DNA of 64,000 nt. Origin: Diadema setosum (Eukaryota > Echinodermata > Echinoidea > Diadematoida > Diadematidae). The stretch covers positions 15,774,138-15,838,137 of the forward strand of contig NC_092697.1 of NCBI RefSeq assembly GCF_964275005.1, read 5' to 3'. A program made the translations under genes and the position numbers. Each line of letters opens with the position of its first letter. The stretch's first letter is position 1. The notes beneath the pieces are model-generated. The model did not search any database. It worked only from the letters and a program-made list of their open reading frames with translations, and had not been told where the DNA came from. Shown here piece by piece: positions 34,397-46,255 of this stretch.

Positions 34397-37300
34397 GTGT
34401 GTGCAAATTTATGCAAATCACTTCATGCCTACTGAACTCAAAAAAAAAGAAAAAAGAAAAGAAAAAAGTAAGAACATGCCAATATTTTTCTGGAGTCATT
34501 GAAATATATGCAGAAAATTAACAATTGAAATGCACTGAAATTGGTCCAATGTTAAAAACTAAATCTTTGAGAAGTTTAAACGTTTGGTAGTAGCGTAGAA
34601 TTATTTCTGTGCTATTTTGCAGGGTTCGAAATTGGCGATGGTCCGCTGGCCATTGGCCACCCAAAATCACGTCGGACTAGCTAAAAATCATAAAATTCTG
34701 AAGTTACTAGTCCGTCTGGCTAGCCAAAATATTGCTTCAGTGTCAAAATTGATTCTAAGTAGTCCGCCTGGCTAGTTAAAAGAAAAGTTAAGTGCGACCC
34801 CTGTTTGTGAATTTGATAGCAAGCTTGAACAAGAAAGAAAAAAAAGAAGAAAATTGATTGTAAACTTGTTGTCATGCTCGTCCCTTGTAACTGTGCCAGG
34901 TTGGTAGGAAGAAGAAGTTTTCCAGGAAAGATGCCACACCGGGGATTCACAGCAGAGCCACGCCTTGCAAGACTCCCTCAAGACCTCTGGAACATGCACG
35001 AGTTAGGTAGGTACCTCTGCCTGTCTTAGGTCAGCTGTACTTGTTCCTTTTTAAGTGATCACCTACCTGTCAGAGATTGTTTCATTAAACCACAAATTAT
35101 TTGCGTGAATGAAACTTTCACTTCCGTTGGGTGGCAATGGATATTTGTAGTTTGTTTTGTGGATGCTTTTCATGAGCAGAGGTATGCTTTATTAAATGGT
35201 TCAGTCAAATTTTATGCTGTGACAATCCACTGTTACAAAATAACTTGACTCATATTCTATGTATGTGTGGTAATAAGAGGTACAAATTTTGATATATTTG
35301 TGCTGTAGGTTGCATGTTTCAGCTGTGCCGGACAGTCTGCCGTGTCGGGATCAAGAGTTTGCAGACATTTACGCCTTTGTGAAGAGCAAATTGCTGGATG
35401 GCACTGGGGGGTAAGTTGATCTGAGCTCCTGCGCTCTCACAAGTACACATTGTATTTCCTGCAAGGATGTCAATATGTGGGACTGTGTGAGAAGCAGCAC
35501 ATCATAAACCATCAGTGCTAATTACAGTAAGTGATTGGCTTTTGCAGTGAACCTTTAATCCATGACTGGCATTTCAGATGTATTGAATGTATTCTCTGAG
35601 GCTGATAATGATTAGTGTGTAGGTTTACTTCTGTTCAGAAACAGTAATCGATATGCAAAGATCATTTATATTCAAACTACATGCTCCTTCTATTTCAGTT
35701 GTTCTTACATTGAATTTGCAAGAGATCCAGGGTCCTGAGGAAGGAAATGTTGGCCAGAGATTTTTTAGTTAGTGACATAATGAATGCTGTTCGTTACGTT
35801 AATCATTCAGTGATGTCTTGAGTGGCTGTCATCTTCAAACTTACATATACAGCAAATTATCCCTTGGGCCCTGAAACATTACTGTGATAGTGGTTAACAA
35901 TCATTGACAGAATTGTGTTCTTAGACCAATCTCCATTCCAGCTTTAGCAATGTTTACAGGAATCTTTCAGCAGCTGTTTGTTTTGCTTGTTTATGTAGAG
36001 TTTGGTTCTGCTCCTTTTCCACCTCCTCCTCCTCCTCCTCCTCCTCCTTCTCCTCTTCTTCCTCCTCCTCCTCCTCCTCCACCACCACCAACTTCACCAC
36101 CACCAGATGCATGTACATCTCAGGAGTGCCAGGCACAGGGAAGACTGCTACCGTGATGGAGGTCTTACACTGGCTGAGGAAGGATGTAGAAGCAGACGAC
36201 GTGCCCAAGTTTAAATGTGTTGAGATCAACGGCATGAGACTGACCTCCCCTCACCAGGCTTATGTGGAAATCATCAAGGTTAGTTTATGTTTTCATGATC
36301 ATTTATTTCTCCTGTAAAGTCACTTCTTTCCAGATTGCTATTTTTTTTTTTTTTTTTTGGGAGGGGGGGGGGTGGATGGGATGCTGTTGTCTTTATTCTA
36401 GTTTCCAGGTGTAAGTTTGAGAAAGAGAAATCACAAGGATAATGCCATGAGGAAAAGAAACAAAACATTGGCATATACACATGTACACAGTTTTATATCT
36501 GAGTTGTACACATTTGAAATAGAAACAATGTCCTATCCGTCACAACAGTATTTTTTTGTGACTCCTTTGAGGAGATACCATCCGAAACACATTTACATCG
36601 GATGATAATGCACACTGCTTACTCAAGTGACATTAATTTTTGGTAGGTAAGAATTTACAATTACACTGTAAGTGCTTGTAAATCCATACATAAAGACACA
36701 TGTATTTGTTGAAATATATATAAACATATGGGTCCGAATTCATGAAGGTGATACAATTGAAACCATGGTTGAAACCATGGTTTATGCAAATTTCTTCTGC
36801 GTAAATACGATTGACAGATTGCCTACGCCAACAGATGTCCAGTAGCAAACATGCATCGATACGCGCATGTCAAAGATACACCTATTTCACGCTAATTTTA
36901 GACCATTATACAAATTTTGTACCATGGTCTAAGTTTAAGTTTAAACCACCTTTGTGAATTTAGGCCATGATATCTTACCTGAAGTCCAACATTGTTTGGT
37001 TCACTTTTCCAGAGCCTGACTGGAAAGAAGGCCACACCCGAACACGCTGCTACACTCCTTGACAAACTGTTCAGCTCCAACAAGGCCAGCAAAGTGCCTA
37101 CCGTTCTTGTGGTAGATGAGGTGAGCTACAGGGTTGTATCTTGAGCACTGGGAGACATGTCAGTGGTCTATCCCTTGGTCTACTCCTTCTTCGTCTAATA
37201 GCCGTTTAGTCTCGACCCACATGGTCCAATCTTGTTTTGTCTACATGTACAACCAGTCTAATGACCCTTTAATCCAATTGCCACTTAGCCTCATCACTAG

Positions 37301-40300
37301 TTGGTCTACTTTCAGATGGGTTATGCCCACTTTGTCTAATACCCACTGTTTATTAGACAAAATGGGGAAAAGTCCAAGGAGACAAAACTGCATATAGACC
37401 ATCTGGTCATTAGATGCAACGATACGTAGCCAAACTGGGCATTAGATGAAATTGATAGTAGACCAAGTGAGTTTAGCCGTAGTGGTGATAGATGAACGGG
37501 AAAGTAGACCAAACTGGGCATTAGATGAAATTGATAGTAGACCAAGTGAGTTTAGCTGTAGTGGTGATAGACGAACAGGGATGTAGACCATCTGATAGTA
37601 GACCAAGTGGCAATGAAGCAACAAGTTGGCTGTGTGGTTTGCATGGTTGCAGCACTAGAAGGGAAGGGGTTCTTGGTTCAATTCCAAGATAACATGATTC
37701 TGCATAATAACTCCCACGTGGTGAAATAATTAGTGGAATAGGCATATGTTGCCCACAAGCTGTGTCTTTCTCGACCCAGATGTAAAAATGGGAATCTGGC
37801 AGCATGTTATGTAAGAACAGCAAATTGCAGGGCCCTCTCAATGACCAGTGGCAACACTGACATTGACAAGATCATTGAAAGTTATCTGAAAGATCATTCA
37901 GAGATCTGTCAATTTATAATGTCTTTCAGATGTCTTGCCCAATGTGAAATGATGTTTTACTTTATTACCTCCGCCAAGGAAGGAGGAGGTTAAGTGATCA
38001 TCGGCATTGGTTTGTCTGTTTGCAAAATAACTCAAAAAGTTACGAGCAAATTTGTATGAAACTTGCAGGAAAAGTTAATAATGACACAAGGAACAGATGA
38101 CATAATTTTGGTAAAGTGATCCGGGAATTGTTATGGATTTTTGAAGTTTTTTTTTTTTTTTTTTCCTTTTGGCATATAAGGTCAATGAACTTTGGAGTTG
38201 CACTTACTGTACTTACTGGAGGTTTTCATACGTGCACTAAAGTGCGTGCTCTCTGCTCAGCCATCAGGCAAGGCGCCACGCAGCAGGAAGCTTCAATATT
38301 GGGAAATGTCATGCGTGCATGGGTGGAAATGAATTTTGCCTTGCCGGAGGTCTCCGCTCTCTGAGTGCTTTTCTACCTTTTTTTTTCCTTTTATTTTTTC
38401 AGTTCTTCAAATTTTAAGTCCAGTGGTAATCAGAGATATGATAGTATTAAACGTGTGGGAAAAGTGAAATAACTAAGTCTTGTCCTTGTCTTGGTATTCA
38501 CATCACCAGCTTGATCTGCTGTGGACCAGAAAGCAAGGCGTTCTCTACAGTATCTTTGATTGGCCAACAAGGCCCAACGCCCAGCTCATCGTCGTCGCCA
38601 TAGCGAACACCATGGACCTCCCGGAGCGCATCATGATGAACAGGGTCGCAAGTAGACTGGTGAGAACTTTACCAAGTTTCAATCTTCATATTATTATTTT
38701 GTTGTTTGGTTGGTTACCTCAAATTTGGTAGGTGGTAGGAAGCAGAAATTGATGATAAAAACATTTTTGGATTAAGTTTTAGGGCCCTTCACAATCTGCA
38801 TGGTTGCTGCTCTCAAGGTGGTAGCTGTCGCATTGGCAAAGTCATGGGAGATGGGGTTTCCACTTATATGTACATCCATAAAATCTTCAGGCAATTACAC
38901 ATGAAGTGTACCTGTAAAGATGGCAATTGAATTATTTGAATTCAAACACAGTAGTAGTACACTCATAATCAAGAATGAAATTTTAGTTGCACCATGTTGA
39001 CATCATCTTCATGAGAACTGATACTGAGATATATTTCTGTGAAGCTTCCTAACTTTACCGACATGGAAACATTCAGATCACTCATGGTTGACCCTTTTGC
39101 TTATTTTAAACATGTGTAATCTACATTCAATTCACAAAGTAAGTGCTTTTTCACTGCCAAGTCAGTCAACTAAAGTCAGCAATTTCAAACTGTGGATGAC
39201 AATTTTGTCCATGCACATACTTCTAAATATTTGAATGCCCAATGAATATGCATTCTGTTGGCCCTAGACCACTATATAGAGTCCCCCCCCCCAAAAAAAA
39301 AAAAAAAAGAAAGAAAAAAGAAAAAAAAGGAGAGAAATATCTTTCAAATCTCTCAAATCTCTCAAAGAGAAATATCTCTCAAACACTCAAATGCTTCACT
39401 TCTTTTACTTCTGATCAGAAGTACAAAGTACCCTGCTTTTTGACTCCATATCTTGGTATATCTTTCCTTTTATTCATATTGTGTGTATGGTGCTATTGAT
39501 TATGTTGAAGATGGAGGGGAAAAAATAAACTTGAAACTAGGCACTTGCTAATCCCAAAGCTGGCCTGTCTTGTAATTCCCTAGGGTCTAACGAGGATGAC
39601 TTTCCAGCCATACACCTACAAACAGCTGCAGGAGATTGTCGAGAGCCGTCTGAGAGGAATAGATGCCTTCCAGCCCGATGCTGTTCAGCTGGCAGCCAGA
39701 AAGGTGAGGATATTCAAGCCATCTTGACTCTGAAAAAGGGTTTTTGGATAATACCCACATTCCACAGAGACATTTTCTAATCTGTTACTCATCGGAAGCA
39801 AAATTGTTTGCTTCCGGCCACTCACCAAAGCGTATCAGCTCACAGTATGATGAATTTGAGTTGTGTTGGTTGACTATGAGGTCAGTGTTTGCAAGATCCA
39901 ATGAGGATCATATGCAAGTTGTCAAAAAAAAAAAAAAAATGCTAAAATTAAAAAAACATTGTTGCTGTCCCCAGAATTTTTATTGTGAGATAGGAGAATT
40001 TTGTCACCCCAGAGAATATAAAGCACAAACATGTGGTAAATTTTAAAAGCAGAGGAGCTGCTACATGGCCATGATTAAGTAGTGGACTTGCACATGACTA
40101 AGCTTCATGTTCACGTTGTCTCTTCTTTATCTTCCTGACAGGTGGCAGCCATCTCCGGTGATGCCAGGCGGGCCCTGGACATCTGTCGCCGGGCAACGGA
40201 GATTGCGGAGGTCGCTGCTGGGAAGGACAAAAAGAAGGCGGTGGTGGGGATGGCCCAGGTCAACGCAGCGGTCACCGAGATGTTCTGCTCTCCCAAAATC

Positions 40301-43207
40301 ATGGCCATGAGGTGAGGTTTGACCCCCTTTCACTCCTTCAATCCTATGGGTAACAAGATTTATGGTCGGTGGTTCTGGGAGAGTTAACTCTGTGTGCTAC
40401 GTTTGCACACTCGACTCAATAGATGATTCAATTCAATTCAATTCAATTCATTTTATTTTCATACTTCTCATTTATGAACATTACAACAGAAACCAGACAA
40501 GTTCTTTTACCTGTGAACAATGTGCAGAAAGCAAACAATATACATGGTGATAACACAGTAATTACATGTAATGATAACTGGTCAAAATCGAAATCGAAAT
40601 GGGGTTGATCAAAGAGAAGTATGATGGGACCTACATGAAAGCTAGCTTGTTTGGCTGTAAGCCCCGAGTAATCAGTGTTTGTGAAAAAGAAACGGAGAAC
40701 GGATAGAAGATAAGACCAGAATGATGATGTAAGGTTGCCAAATTTTGTGTAATAAAAAAGAAGAAAAAGAAGAAGAAGAAAAACAAACAAACTATACATT
40801 AATATGAACTTACTGTGACCGAGCCATCATTATTATACAGCCTACTTTGGTATATATACTATAAACTATTGTTGCATTAAAACTTTCACCAGGATATGAT
40901 GATTTGCCTACTTCACATATTTTGCTCAAATGTACAACCTTGCTAAATCCAGTTAAACCTTTCTGTGTCAATGAATCAAATGTGCACAAATTTCAAATTC
41001 AAACCTATGGACAGGTAATAAATCTGGCATGCAAAAGAGTTCCCAGATTGCAGTATTCCACTGTATACTCACGCTGCTATTGTTGGCCAAATCGGGCTTA
41101 TAGTATTACACCCAACACACCTTGTGCATTGATGGCAGCCAGTGGGGTGCTTCCACTTATCCTTAGAATTCAAATGATGCAATAGGCAACCTGACAAGTT
41201 CTGTTTATGAAATAGCGCCATCTGTTGATGCCGTGATGAAGCCAGAATATTCCCCTTTCTTGAAGCCATGTCATACAATGGTTGCCATAGTAGGCAATAT
41301 CTCTGCATTGCATACGCAATCTGTCATGTGTACGACAAATTATGTTTTAAGGTATGTGTGATGGAAATTTTGGAATAGATGAAATGAGTTACACGTACCT
41401 TGTGAAAGGCTGTCTGACATTTAAAAATAAACCCTTTTGCATGTAAGACAAAATACATGACGACAGGTTACTGATCACACATTTTAGGCTTGACATCCAA
41501 CATTGTGCTAGCAAACACAAGACACTTTGATGCCTAGTATAGATCAATGATCAATCTGCTCATTCACTCTGCAAATCCTACAACCGCCACTGTATAATGA
41601 TGTATTGGTTCGACGGAGGGAATAACTAATTCAGTTCTGTGCTAATGAGACTGCATAGCAATGGGTGGACATCTCACAGTATTCATCCATTTCCATTGGA
41701 GATTGACCAGTCAGAAATGATTGTGTAATGGATTGATGTACCTATGATGGATAGATCTATTGGACTGATTGTTATGATATGATATGATATGATATGATTT
41801 GATTGATATGATTTCTAGATCCTATGCTGTGGCACCCAAATAGAGTTTGTGGTTAACAAAACAATACTGTACTGTACGATCTTCACAACTGTAATTGTGT
41901 TTTTCTTAAAATTTTCTTGTCATGCCGCAGGCTAGCATCTGAACAGGAGCAGATCTTCTTGCGTGCAGTTATCTCAGAATTCAGACAGTCGGGCTTGGAA
42001 GAGGCCACTTTTGCTGAGGTGATTTTGCATATTTGTTTTGAGACAAAGTATTTGATCATTGTCCAATAGCAGCATGTTACTGAGATAGCACATAGTGTTG
42101 TTTGTTTGTATGTTATTACATTGTTTTATCTCTTGTTAAGGTAGGACATGTTATTTAAGGTTGATGAAGAGTGTTTATCTACTTGAAAGCATGTTTTTAT
42201 TCACTATTTTATTTGCCATTAGTCCAAAACAGTGTCTTTCATTGGTCAGTCTGTTTTATAATGTGGTTTATTTTGACTCAGTGCCATAGAGCAGCGTATC
42301 ATTTGCCGAGGCAAATCCTTGACAATAGTAAGAAATCTATATGATCAGAATGATATTCAAAATCGTAAATAGGACTGTTACAATTTATGCATCACTTGTA
42401 TAGGTGATTACATTCTGTTCATGACAATATCCATGACCTTGGAATTTATTTTAATTTTTATTTTTTGCAGCTTTGTGAAAACAGATATGATATTGCTTAT
42501 AGTTGGACTGGACAAGTTGGACCTTGTTATGGAAGTAAAAACAAGTGATTGGGTGATTAGGTAATTTCTTACCTGTGTCACCTTAAAATGGTCTACCATT
42601 TTTTCTTCTCTCTACAGATTCTACAGCAGCATGTATCTCTATGCAGAATAGAGGGTGAGTTTATATGAAGCATGAAATCAACTATCATTTCATCTTTCCA
42701 CTGTTGTATCAACATTGTCACGAACAAGTGTAATATATGCAGAGAATGCTGTGTATATGTTGTGAATGAAAGATTACCATTATTAGTTTAAACTGACCTT
42801 AAATTTGTATACAGGTGAGTCAACATGCACCTATAATTCTGCACTCATGAAGAAATAACTTATAAAGCTGAAAAAAAAAATAATAAATCTAGAAACATGT
42901 GAAAGTTAATGAATATGAAGATGATAAGCTCTATTGAATATCATTAAGGTCAATCATTAATACTTTATCAAACAAGCTTCCTAACATATTAGTATGGATA
43001 GATGTGACTCTTTTATTATTTTCTCTTTACCATCACCATACAGGCTTGCAGCCACCAACCGTGTCCGATGTCTGGGGTGTGTGCAAACGACTGGCCTCCA
43101 CGAGGCTGCTACTTCTGGAGGCAAGCACCAACGAGTTGGGACAGCGGGTACGCCTCAACGTCAGTCAGGACGATGTCAGATATGCACTCGATTCTCGCAA
43201 CCAATGA
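30083..43207 (+). CDS. ORC1: ORC1, origin recognition complex subunit 1 (fifteen exons, complete)
   Basis: ORC1 is the largest ORC subunit. It is an ATPase that helps load CDC6 and MCM2-7 at replication origins. Exons: 30083-30189, 31613-31722, 32175-32362, 32787-33072, 33461-34146, 34900-35006, 35309-35410, 36107-36278, 37013-37120, 38510-38659, 39584-39703, 40142-40311, 41931-42018, 42618-42654, 43044-43207. All junctions are GT/AG and in phase, giving 864 codons. A BAH domain spans about 40-170. It is followed by an acidic run (175-215) and a basic linker with an AT-hook (272-280). The AAA+ domain has Walker A GVPGTGKT (535-542), Walker B VLVVDELD (617-624), sensor 1 Asn655 and sensor 2 GDARR (718-722). 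The winged helix ends [14 protein letters not shown]. The start is the first in-frame ATG before GFVWIGKP (human TYSWVGRP). The motifs look intact, so it should be functional. Confidence 0.97.
30940..31025. repeat. ATTTC/ATTC-rich microsatellite
   Basis: TTTCATTTCA and TTCATTCATT units in ORC1 intron 1. The rest of this 1.4-kb intron shows no recognisable repeat or gene. Confidence 0.85.
31613..31722 (+). CDS. ORC1: ORC1 exon 2, BAH start
   Basis: Encodes [20 protein letters not shown] and RVEDLFDNG (residues 36-72), aligning with human [20 protein letters not shown]. Acceptor CTTTTGCAG, donor GTAAGA. Confidence 0.93.
32175..32362 (+). CDS. ORC1: ORC1 exon 3, BAH core
   Basis: Encodes residues 73-135 with [22 protein letters not shown] and [12 protein letters not shown]. 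Glu128 aligns with human Glu127, a Meier-Gorlin syndrome position. Trp87 matches the conserved aromatic cage tryptophan. Confidence 0.95.
32787..33072 (+). CDS. ORC1: ORC1 exon 4, BAH end and acidic tract
   Basis: [20 protein letters not shown] and [15 protein letters not shown] end the BAH domain. A glutamate-rich run (about 175-215) follows, then basic [18 protein letters not shown]. Confidence 0.92.
33461..34146 (+). CDS. ORC1: ORC1 exon 5, disordered linker
   Basis: This 686-base exon encodes residues 231-459. In order: [14 protein letters not shown], an AT-hook RPRGRPPKK (272-280), TPSR at 333, TPRRRKLTF at 409-417, and an aspartate run near 425-440. The composition is basic and Ser/Pro-rich, typical of metazoan ORC1 linkers. 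Minus-strand open frames over it are shadows. Confidence 0.93.
34620..34803. mobile_element. CAGGG-ended short repeat, copy 2
   Basis: Close match to 19433-19622 over the whole length, from CAGGGTTCGAAATTGG to GTGCGACCCCTG. It lies in ORC1 intron 5, 96 bases before exon 6. Confidence 0.7.
34900..35006 (+). CDS. ORC1: ORC1 exon 6
   Basis: Encodes [20 protein letters not shown] and [14 protein letters not shown], leading into the AAA+ domain. It contains one further TPSR site. Confidence 0.92.
35309..35410 (+). CDS. ORC1: ORC1 exon 7
   Basis: [20 protein letters not shown] then [14 protein letters not shown], nearly matching human [20 protein letters not shown]. Confidence 0.96.
36022..36106. 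repeat. (CCT)n(ACC)n tract forming an ORC1 splice acceptor
   Basis: An almost pure CCT triplet run (36022-36080) passes into ACC triplets that end in CACCAG at the exon 8 boundary. The polypyrimidine tract is therefore a microsatellite. The proline-rich and leucine-rich open frames over it are artefacts. Confidence 0.9.
36107..36278 (+). CDS. ORC1: ORC1 exon 8, Walker A
   Basis: [20 protein letters not shown] carries the P-loop with Lys541. It continues to [20 protein letters not shown]. The acceptor uses an unusual CCT/ACC repeat as its polypyrimidine tract. Confidence 0.97.
36731..36965. mobile_element. CCATGG palindromic MITE, copy 1
   Basis: The ends GGTCCGAATTCATGAAGGTG and, inverted, GGCCTAAATTCACAAAGGTG enclose paired AACCATGG blocks. 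It is related to 52841-53146 and lies in ORC1 intron 8. Confidence 0.7.
37013..37120 (+). CDS. ORC1: ORC1 exon 9, Walker B
   Basis: Encodes [20 protein letters not shown] and VPTVLVVDE, with the Walker B aspartate and glutamate at 621-622. Confidence 0.96.
37171..37620. repeat. Quasi-palindromic GTCTAAT/ATTAGAC repeat
   Basis: The left half has GGTCTAC and GTCTAAT phrases. The right half has their inverses, with two near-identical 70-base units containing ACCAAGTGAGTTTAGC (about 37456 and 37540). The turn is near 37345-37355. It lies in ORC1 intron 9 and is probably a foldback element. Confidence 0.6.
37968..38376. mobile_element. CCTCCGCCAAGG-type repeat, copy 2
   Basis: ACCTCCGCCAAGGAAGGAGG at the left and CCTTGCCGGAGGTCTCCGCT at the right make imperfect inverted ends. 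It is collinear with 24559-24942, but carries an expanded T-run near 38146-38165. It lies in ORC1 intron 9. Confidence 0.75.
38510..38659 (+). CDS. ORC1: ORC1 exon 10, sensor 1
   Basis: [20 protein letters not shown] and [20 protein letters not shown], almost identical to human. Sensor 1 is Asn655. Confidence 0.97.
39584..39703 (+). CDS. ORC1: ORC1 exon 11
   Basis: [20 protein letters not shown] through DAVQLAARK, the end of the RecA-like fold. Confidence 0.96.
40142..40311 (+). CDS. ORC1: ORC1 exon 12, sensor 2
   Basis: [20 protein letters not shown] carries the sensor 2 arginine within the AAA+ lid. Confidence 0.97.
41931..42018 (+). CDS. ORC1: ORC1 exon 13
   Basis: [20 protein letters not shown] and GLEEATFAE, the start of the winged-helix region (human [12 protein letters not shown]). 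Confidence 0.96.
42618..42654 (+). CDS. ORC1: ORC1 exon 14 (37-base microexon)
   Basis: [13 protein letters not shown] matches human YSQHVALCRMEG. It is too short to be found without homology. Acceptor CTCTCTACAG, donor GTGAGT. Confidence 0.93.
43044..43207 (+). CDS. ORC1: ORC1 exon 15 with stop
   Basis: [20 protein letters not shown] to [19 protein letters not shown] and TGA at 43205-43207. The end aligns with human [18 protein letters not shown]. Confidence 0.97.
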
Positions 43208-43950
43208 CCGTGATATGGGCCCAAACTTCTGAAGAAAACATTTACCCGCCCTGTACAAGACATGGTTTTGAACTTGTGTATGGTGCTATACAACACAACT
43301 GGGACGACTCATCAACCTGTGATATTCAACCAGAAGGATACACCATGAGCTTTGTCCTTGCATCTGTAAACCGCTGCTTTCTGGAATCAGATGGACCCCC
43401 AATGTTTGCATGCAAATTCAGACAATCAGGAGTCTCATCTGGTTGAAAATGACAGCAGCAGCCATATGTCAAGTGCTACTTGAGCCTTTGTGTCGAATTC
43501 CAACAGCTGTTTTTATATGTGTATCAGATGTACTGTGTAGTGGCAGTAGGTAAAGCCTGCAATAGAAGTTGCCTCCGTTTGTTTTTCGGGTAAATGATGC
43601 AATGTTCTATTACAACAACATCAAAAATTCCTCACAAGACACCCCTTTTGGCTGCCAGGTCCATGTTGTACCATTTTATCTTCCTCTTTTTATAGAAATA
43701 TTCTTTACAAAAAATCTGCATTATTGTGTTGGCTAAGTTTGAGATTGTTAGAGTAAATTCCATTTTTAACACTATCCACTGGATAATCAAGACTGTAATG
43801 AAGGATGGATGGATCTAAATACTTCAACCGAATCAAAACATCAAAAAAAAATTCTGAGAAATAACCATCGGAGGATGCAGTTGTTTGTCAAAGTATGAAT
43901 TGCCTTTTGTCTTTTGATATGGAAATGAATCTTCCAATATGTTCTTTCTT

Positions 43951-43956
43951 AATAAA
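43951..43956 (+). terminator. ORC1: Probable ORC1 polyadenylation signal
   Basis: AATAAA 744 bp after the ORC1 stop is followed by a TG/T-rich stretch (about 43966-43992). It is the first clear signal on this strand. Confidence 0.6.
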
Positions 43957-44884
43957 TTTCGGATATACGTTTTTGATATATTTGTTTTGATTAACTTTAG
44001 GAGCGCATGCTGCTTTTATTTATTTCCAAAAAAGCAGAGCAAAATCGTACTGAAAAAAAAAAAATGTAATAATGGTCAAAAGAATGCGTACCTGACCTTT
44101 TAACTTCTGATTCCATATTCAAACTGTGAAGACAGCTGTTCCACCTTGAATTTCTGGCGTGTAAGTAATGGGGAATATACTGGTATACTGTAAAACCAGA
44201 AATGTTTGTGGCATGAAACTTACTTGAATTGGAGCCGATGGCTTTTTTCGCGGTATGAAACTTTTGCAAATTGCCACTGGCATTCAATGCATTGTCTAGA
44301 CAAACCCTTTCATCTGCATTTTACTTTTGCAAATATTGGCTCCTCGTAAAATTTGCAGAAGTTTATGGTTTTATAATATATCTGGTGGTTGACATCAGAG
44401 CATTCCCACACAGAGAAACTAAGCCGTATTTCCCTTGCAGTTTGCTTGTTTTTATTCCCCACTGAATTTGTGGAAACATAGGTATGTTCTAAGCTCCTTA
44501 TGGTACATCATCACATGTTGTGAATGTTTGAATTTCTGTGTGGGACAGAATTACATTTGGTGCTATGACATTTCATACAGGATTTTATCATTACAATGTA
44601 CATTCGATTCCCAGGTCATTTTCTGAATTTTAGCACTTGTCATTTGTTGATAAATGCTGCATTTCTGTGCAAACGGAGGTTTTAAGATTTTAAGTAAAAT
44701 CATTCATACTAGTGCATAAATTGCTGTATACATCATCAATTCTTAAATTCATCTTGTAATTCTAATGAAATTTGATCGAAATGTAAAAACAATAATGTAA
44801 TATCTTGGTTTTTTTTAATTCGTTCCTTACAGTAACAGCAGGACATAATGTTGTGACAGCCATACCACATGCGTCTTCCTTTGT

Positions 44885-45257
44885 ACAGGTAATTCCTGTT
44901 ATAACAGAGTCCACAGGACCAGTAGTTTTCTTTCACTCCCATTATAACGAACATGATTATAACGCAATTCTTGTTACAACAAATAAAAATTCAGGTACCA
45001 ACATTATCTCTTTCATATTATTTATTTGTTTATTTGTTCGGCTGTAATGAAATTTCAATGTATCGAAAGAAAACTGCCGGTCCCGAGGACTTCGTTATAA
45101 CAGGAGTCTGTATCAAAATTTTGTCATAACTAAATGGAATTTTTCACCACAGATGTCAGTGAGATAGTTATGGGACCTGAATGTTTAACTTTCTTATAGC
45201 GAAATCTCATACAAATAACTGTATTCACGGTGTGGGAGTGCCCTGTATTTTAGCAAT
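44885..45257. mobile_element. Decayed TATAAC-family repeat
   Basis: CCCATTATAACGAACATGAT and several GTTATAACA/CATAAC phrases in both orientations match the elements at 7892 and 9292. The boundaries are unclear. Confidence 0.45.
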
Positions 45258-45651
45258 ATTGATAATATGACACCCATGTGAAATCCCTCATCTGCATTAG
45301 CATCTTGAAGGAGGTTTGTGATAATTGATATCAACTAATTTAGGTGAGTGTTTCTCACAATTCTGAAAAATATGAATTGAATACAACTTGAAGGTCAGAA
45401 AAGTAAAGCCTGTGGATTCTGGAAAAATCATTAACCAATACTTCATGTCAATCCAGATATAGTATTTTGTCATGTATTCTGTAAGTGTATATAACATACA
45501 CCAATGCGTTCTTGTTTCTTATGAGTGTTTGTTTTCATTGTTTTTGTGCCTTCAAAATAAATGACATATATTTGTGACATATAATAGGATGAATCTGGCA
45601 TTAGTTTTATCCGTTATGGCCACAAGCATGACCATGAGACTTTGAATTTAA

Positions 45652-46255
45652 AGGAATTGTAGTTTTGGTTGAGACCTAACTTTAGATTTCTTATATTTTT
45701 GGGTGAGATAATGAGAAATCTCTTATGAAATATAAAAGAGCATGTAATTCTAAGAGGAATTCATTGTTTGTTTGATGAAAATTGGTTTTGAAATGGGCGA
45801 GATATCCAAAACAGAGGAATCCTAATAATTAGTACCATACTTGCCAACTAGTAAGATTTTATCAGATTCAGTAAGATTTTTTATGTTAAAAATAGCAAAA
45901 TCAGATTTTCTGTCAGAGAAATCAGATTTTTAAAAAATATTTAGATATACCTTTCATGTGTATTTTCTGAAGATTTGACCGAAAGTAAGATTTTTAACTT
46001 CAGTTTGCATATAAAATAAGATTTTTGCAATCCACGAGTAAGATATTTTATCTTGAAATGTTGGCAGGTATGTAATTACGATCGCTTACTTTTACTTTGT
46101 TTTTGGATGTCTCAGCCATTCCAAAACTGATTTTCATCAAATAAACTCTGAATTCCTCATAGAATGGCATGCTCTGTACTATGAAAGTTGTTTCTTGATA
46201 TCTCGCAAAAAGTTAAAAGCCCAATCCTCATCTCCAGCAATACTTAACCATCCCT
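45652..46255. mobile_element. Hairpin MITE, family A copy 4, with a nested insertion
   Basis: It starts AGGAATTGTAG after TTAA (45648-45651) and ends TCCCT before TTGA (46256-46259). The copy is longer than its relatives because another repeat sits in the loop at about 45838-46073. The next MITE begins directly after the shared TTGA. Confidence 0.8.
45838..46073. mobile_element. CATACTTGCCAAC-ended MITE nested in family A
   Basis: The ends CATACTTGCCAAC and GTTGGCAGGTATG are inverted repeats. In between are repeated AAGATTTT and TCAGATTTT phrases. It interrupts the centre of the family A palindrome. Confidence 0.7.

Noticed and set aside
34621-34640. GGTTCGAAATT as a pol III B box (SINE)
   Set aside because: No A box at the right distance, and both ends of the repeat are inverted CAGGG termini, which fits a DNA MITE better.
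36002-36214. Proline- or leucine-rich protein frames over the CCT tract
   Set aside because: Products of the triplet repeat at the ORC1 exon 8 acceptor; ORC1 uses another frame from 36107.
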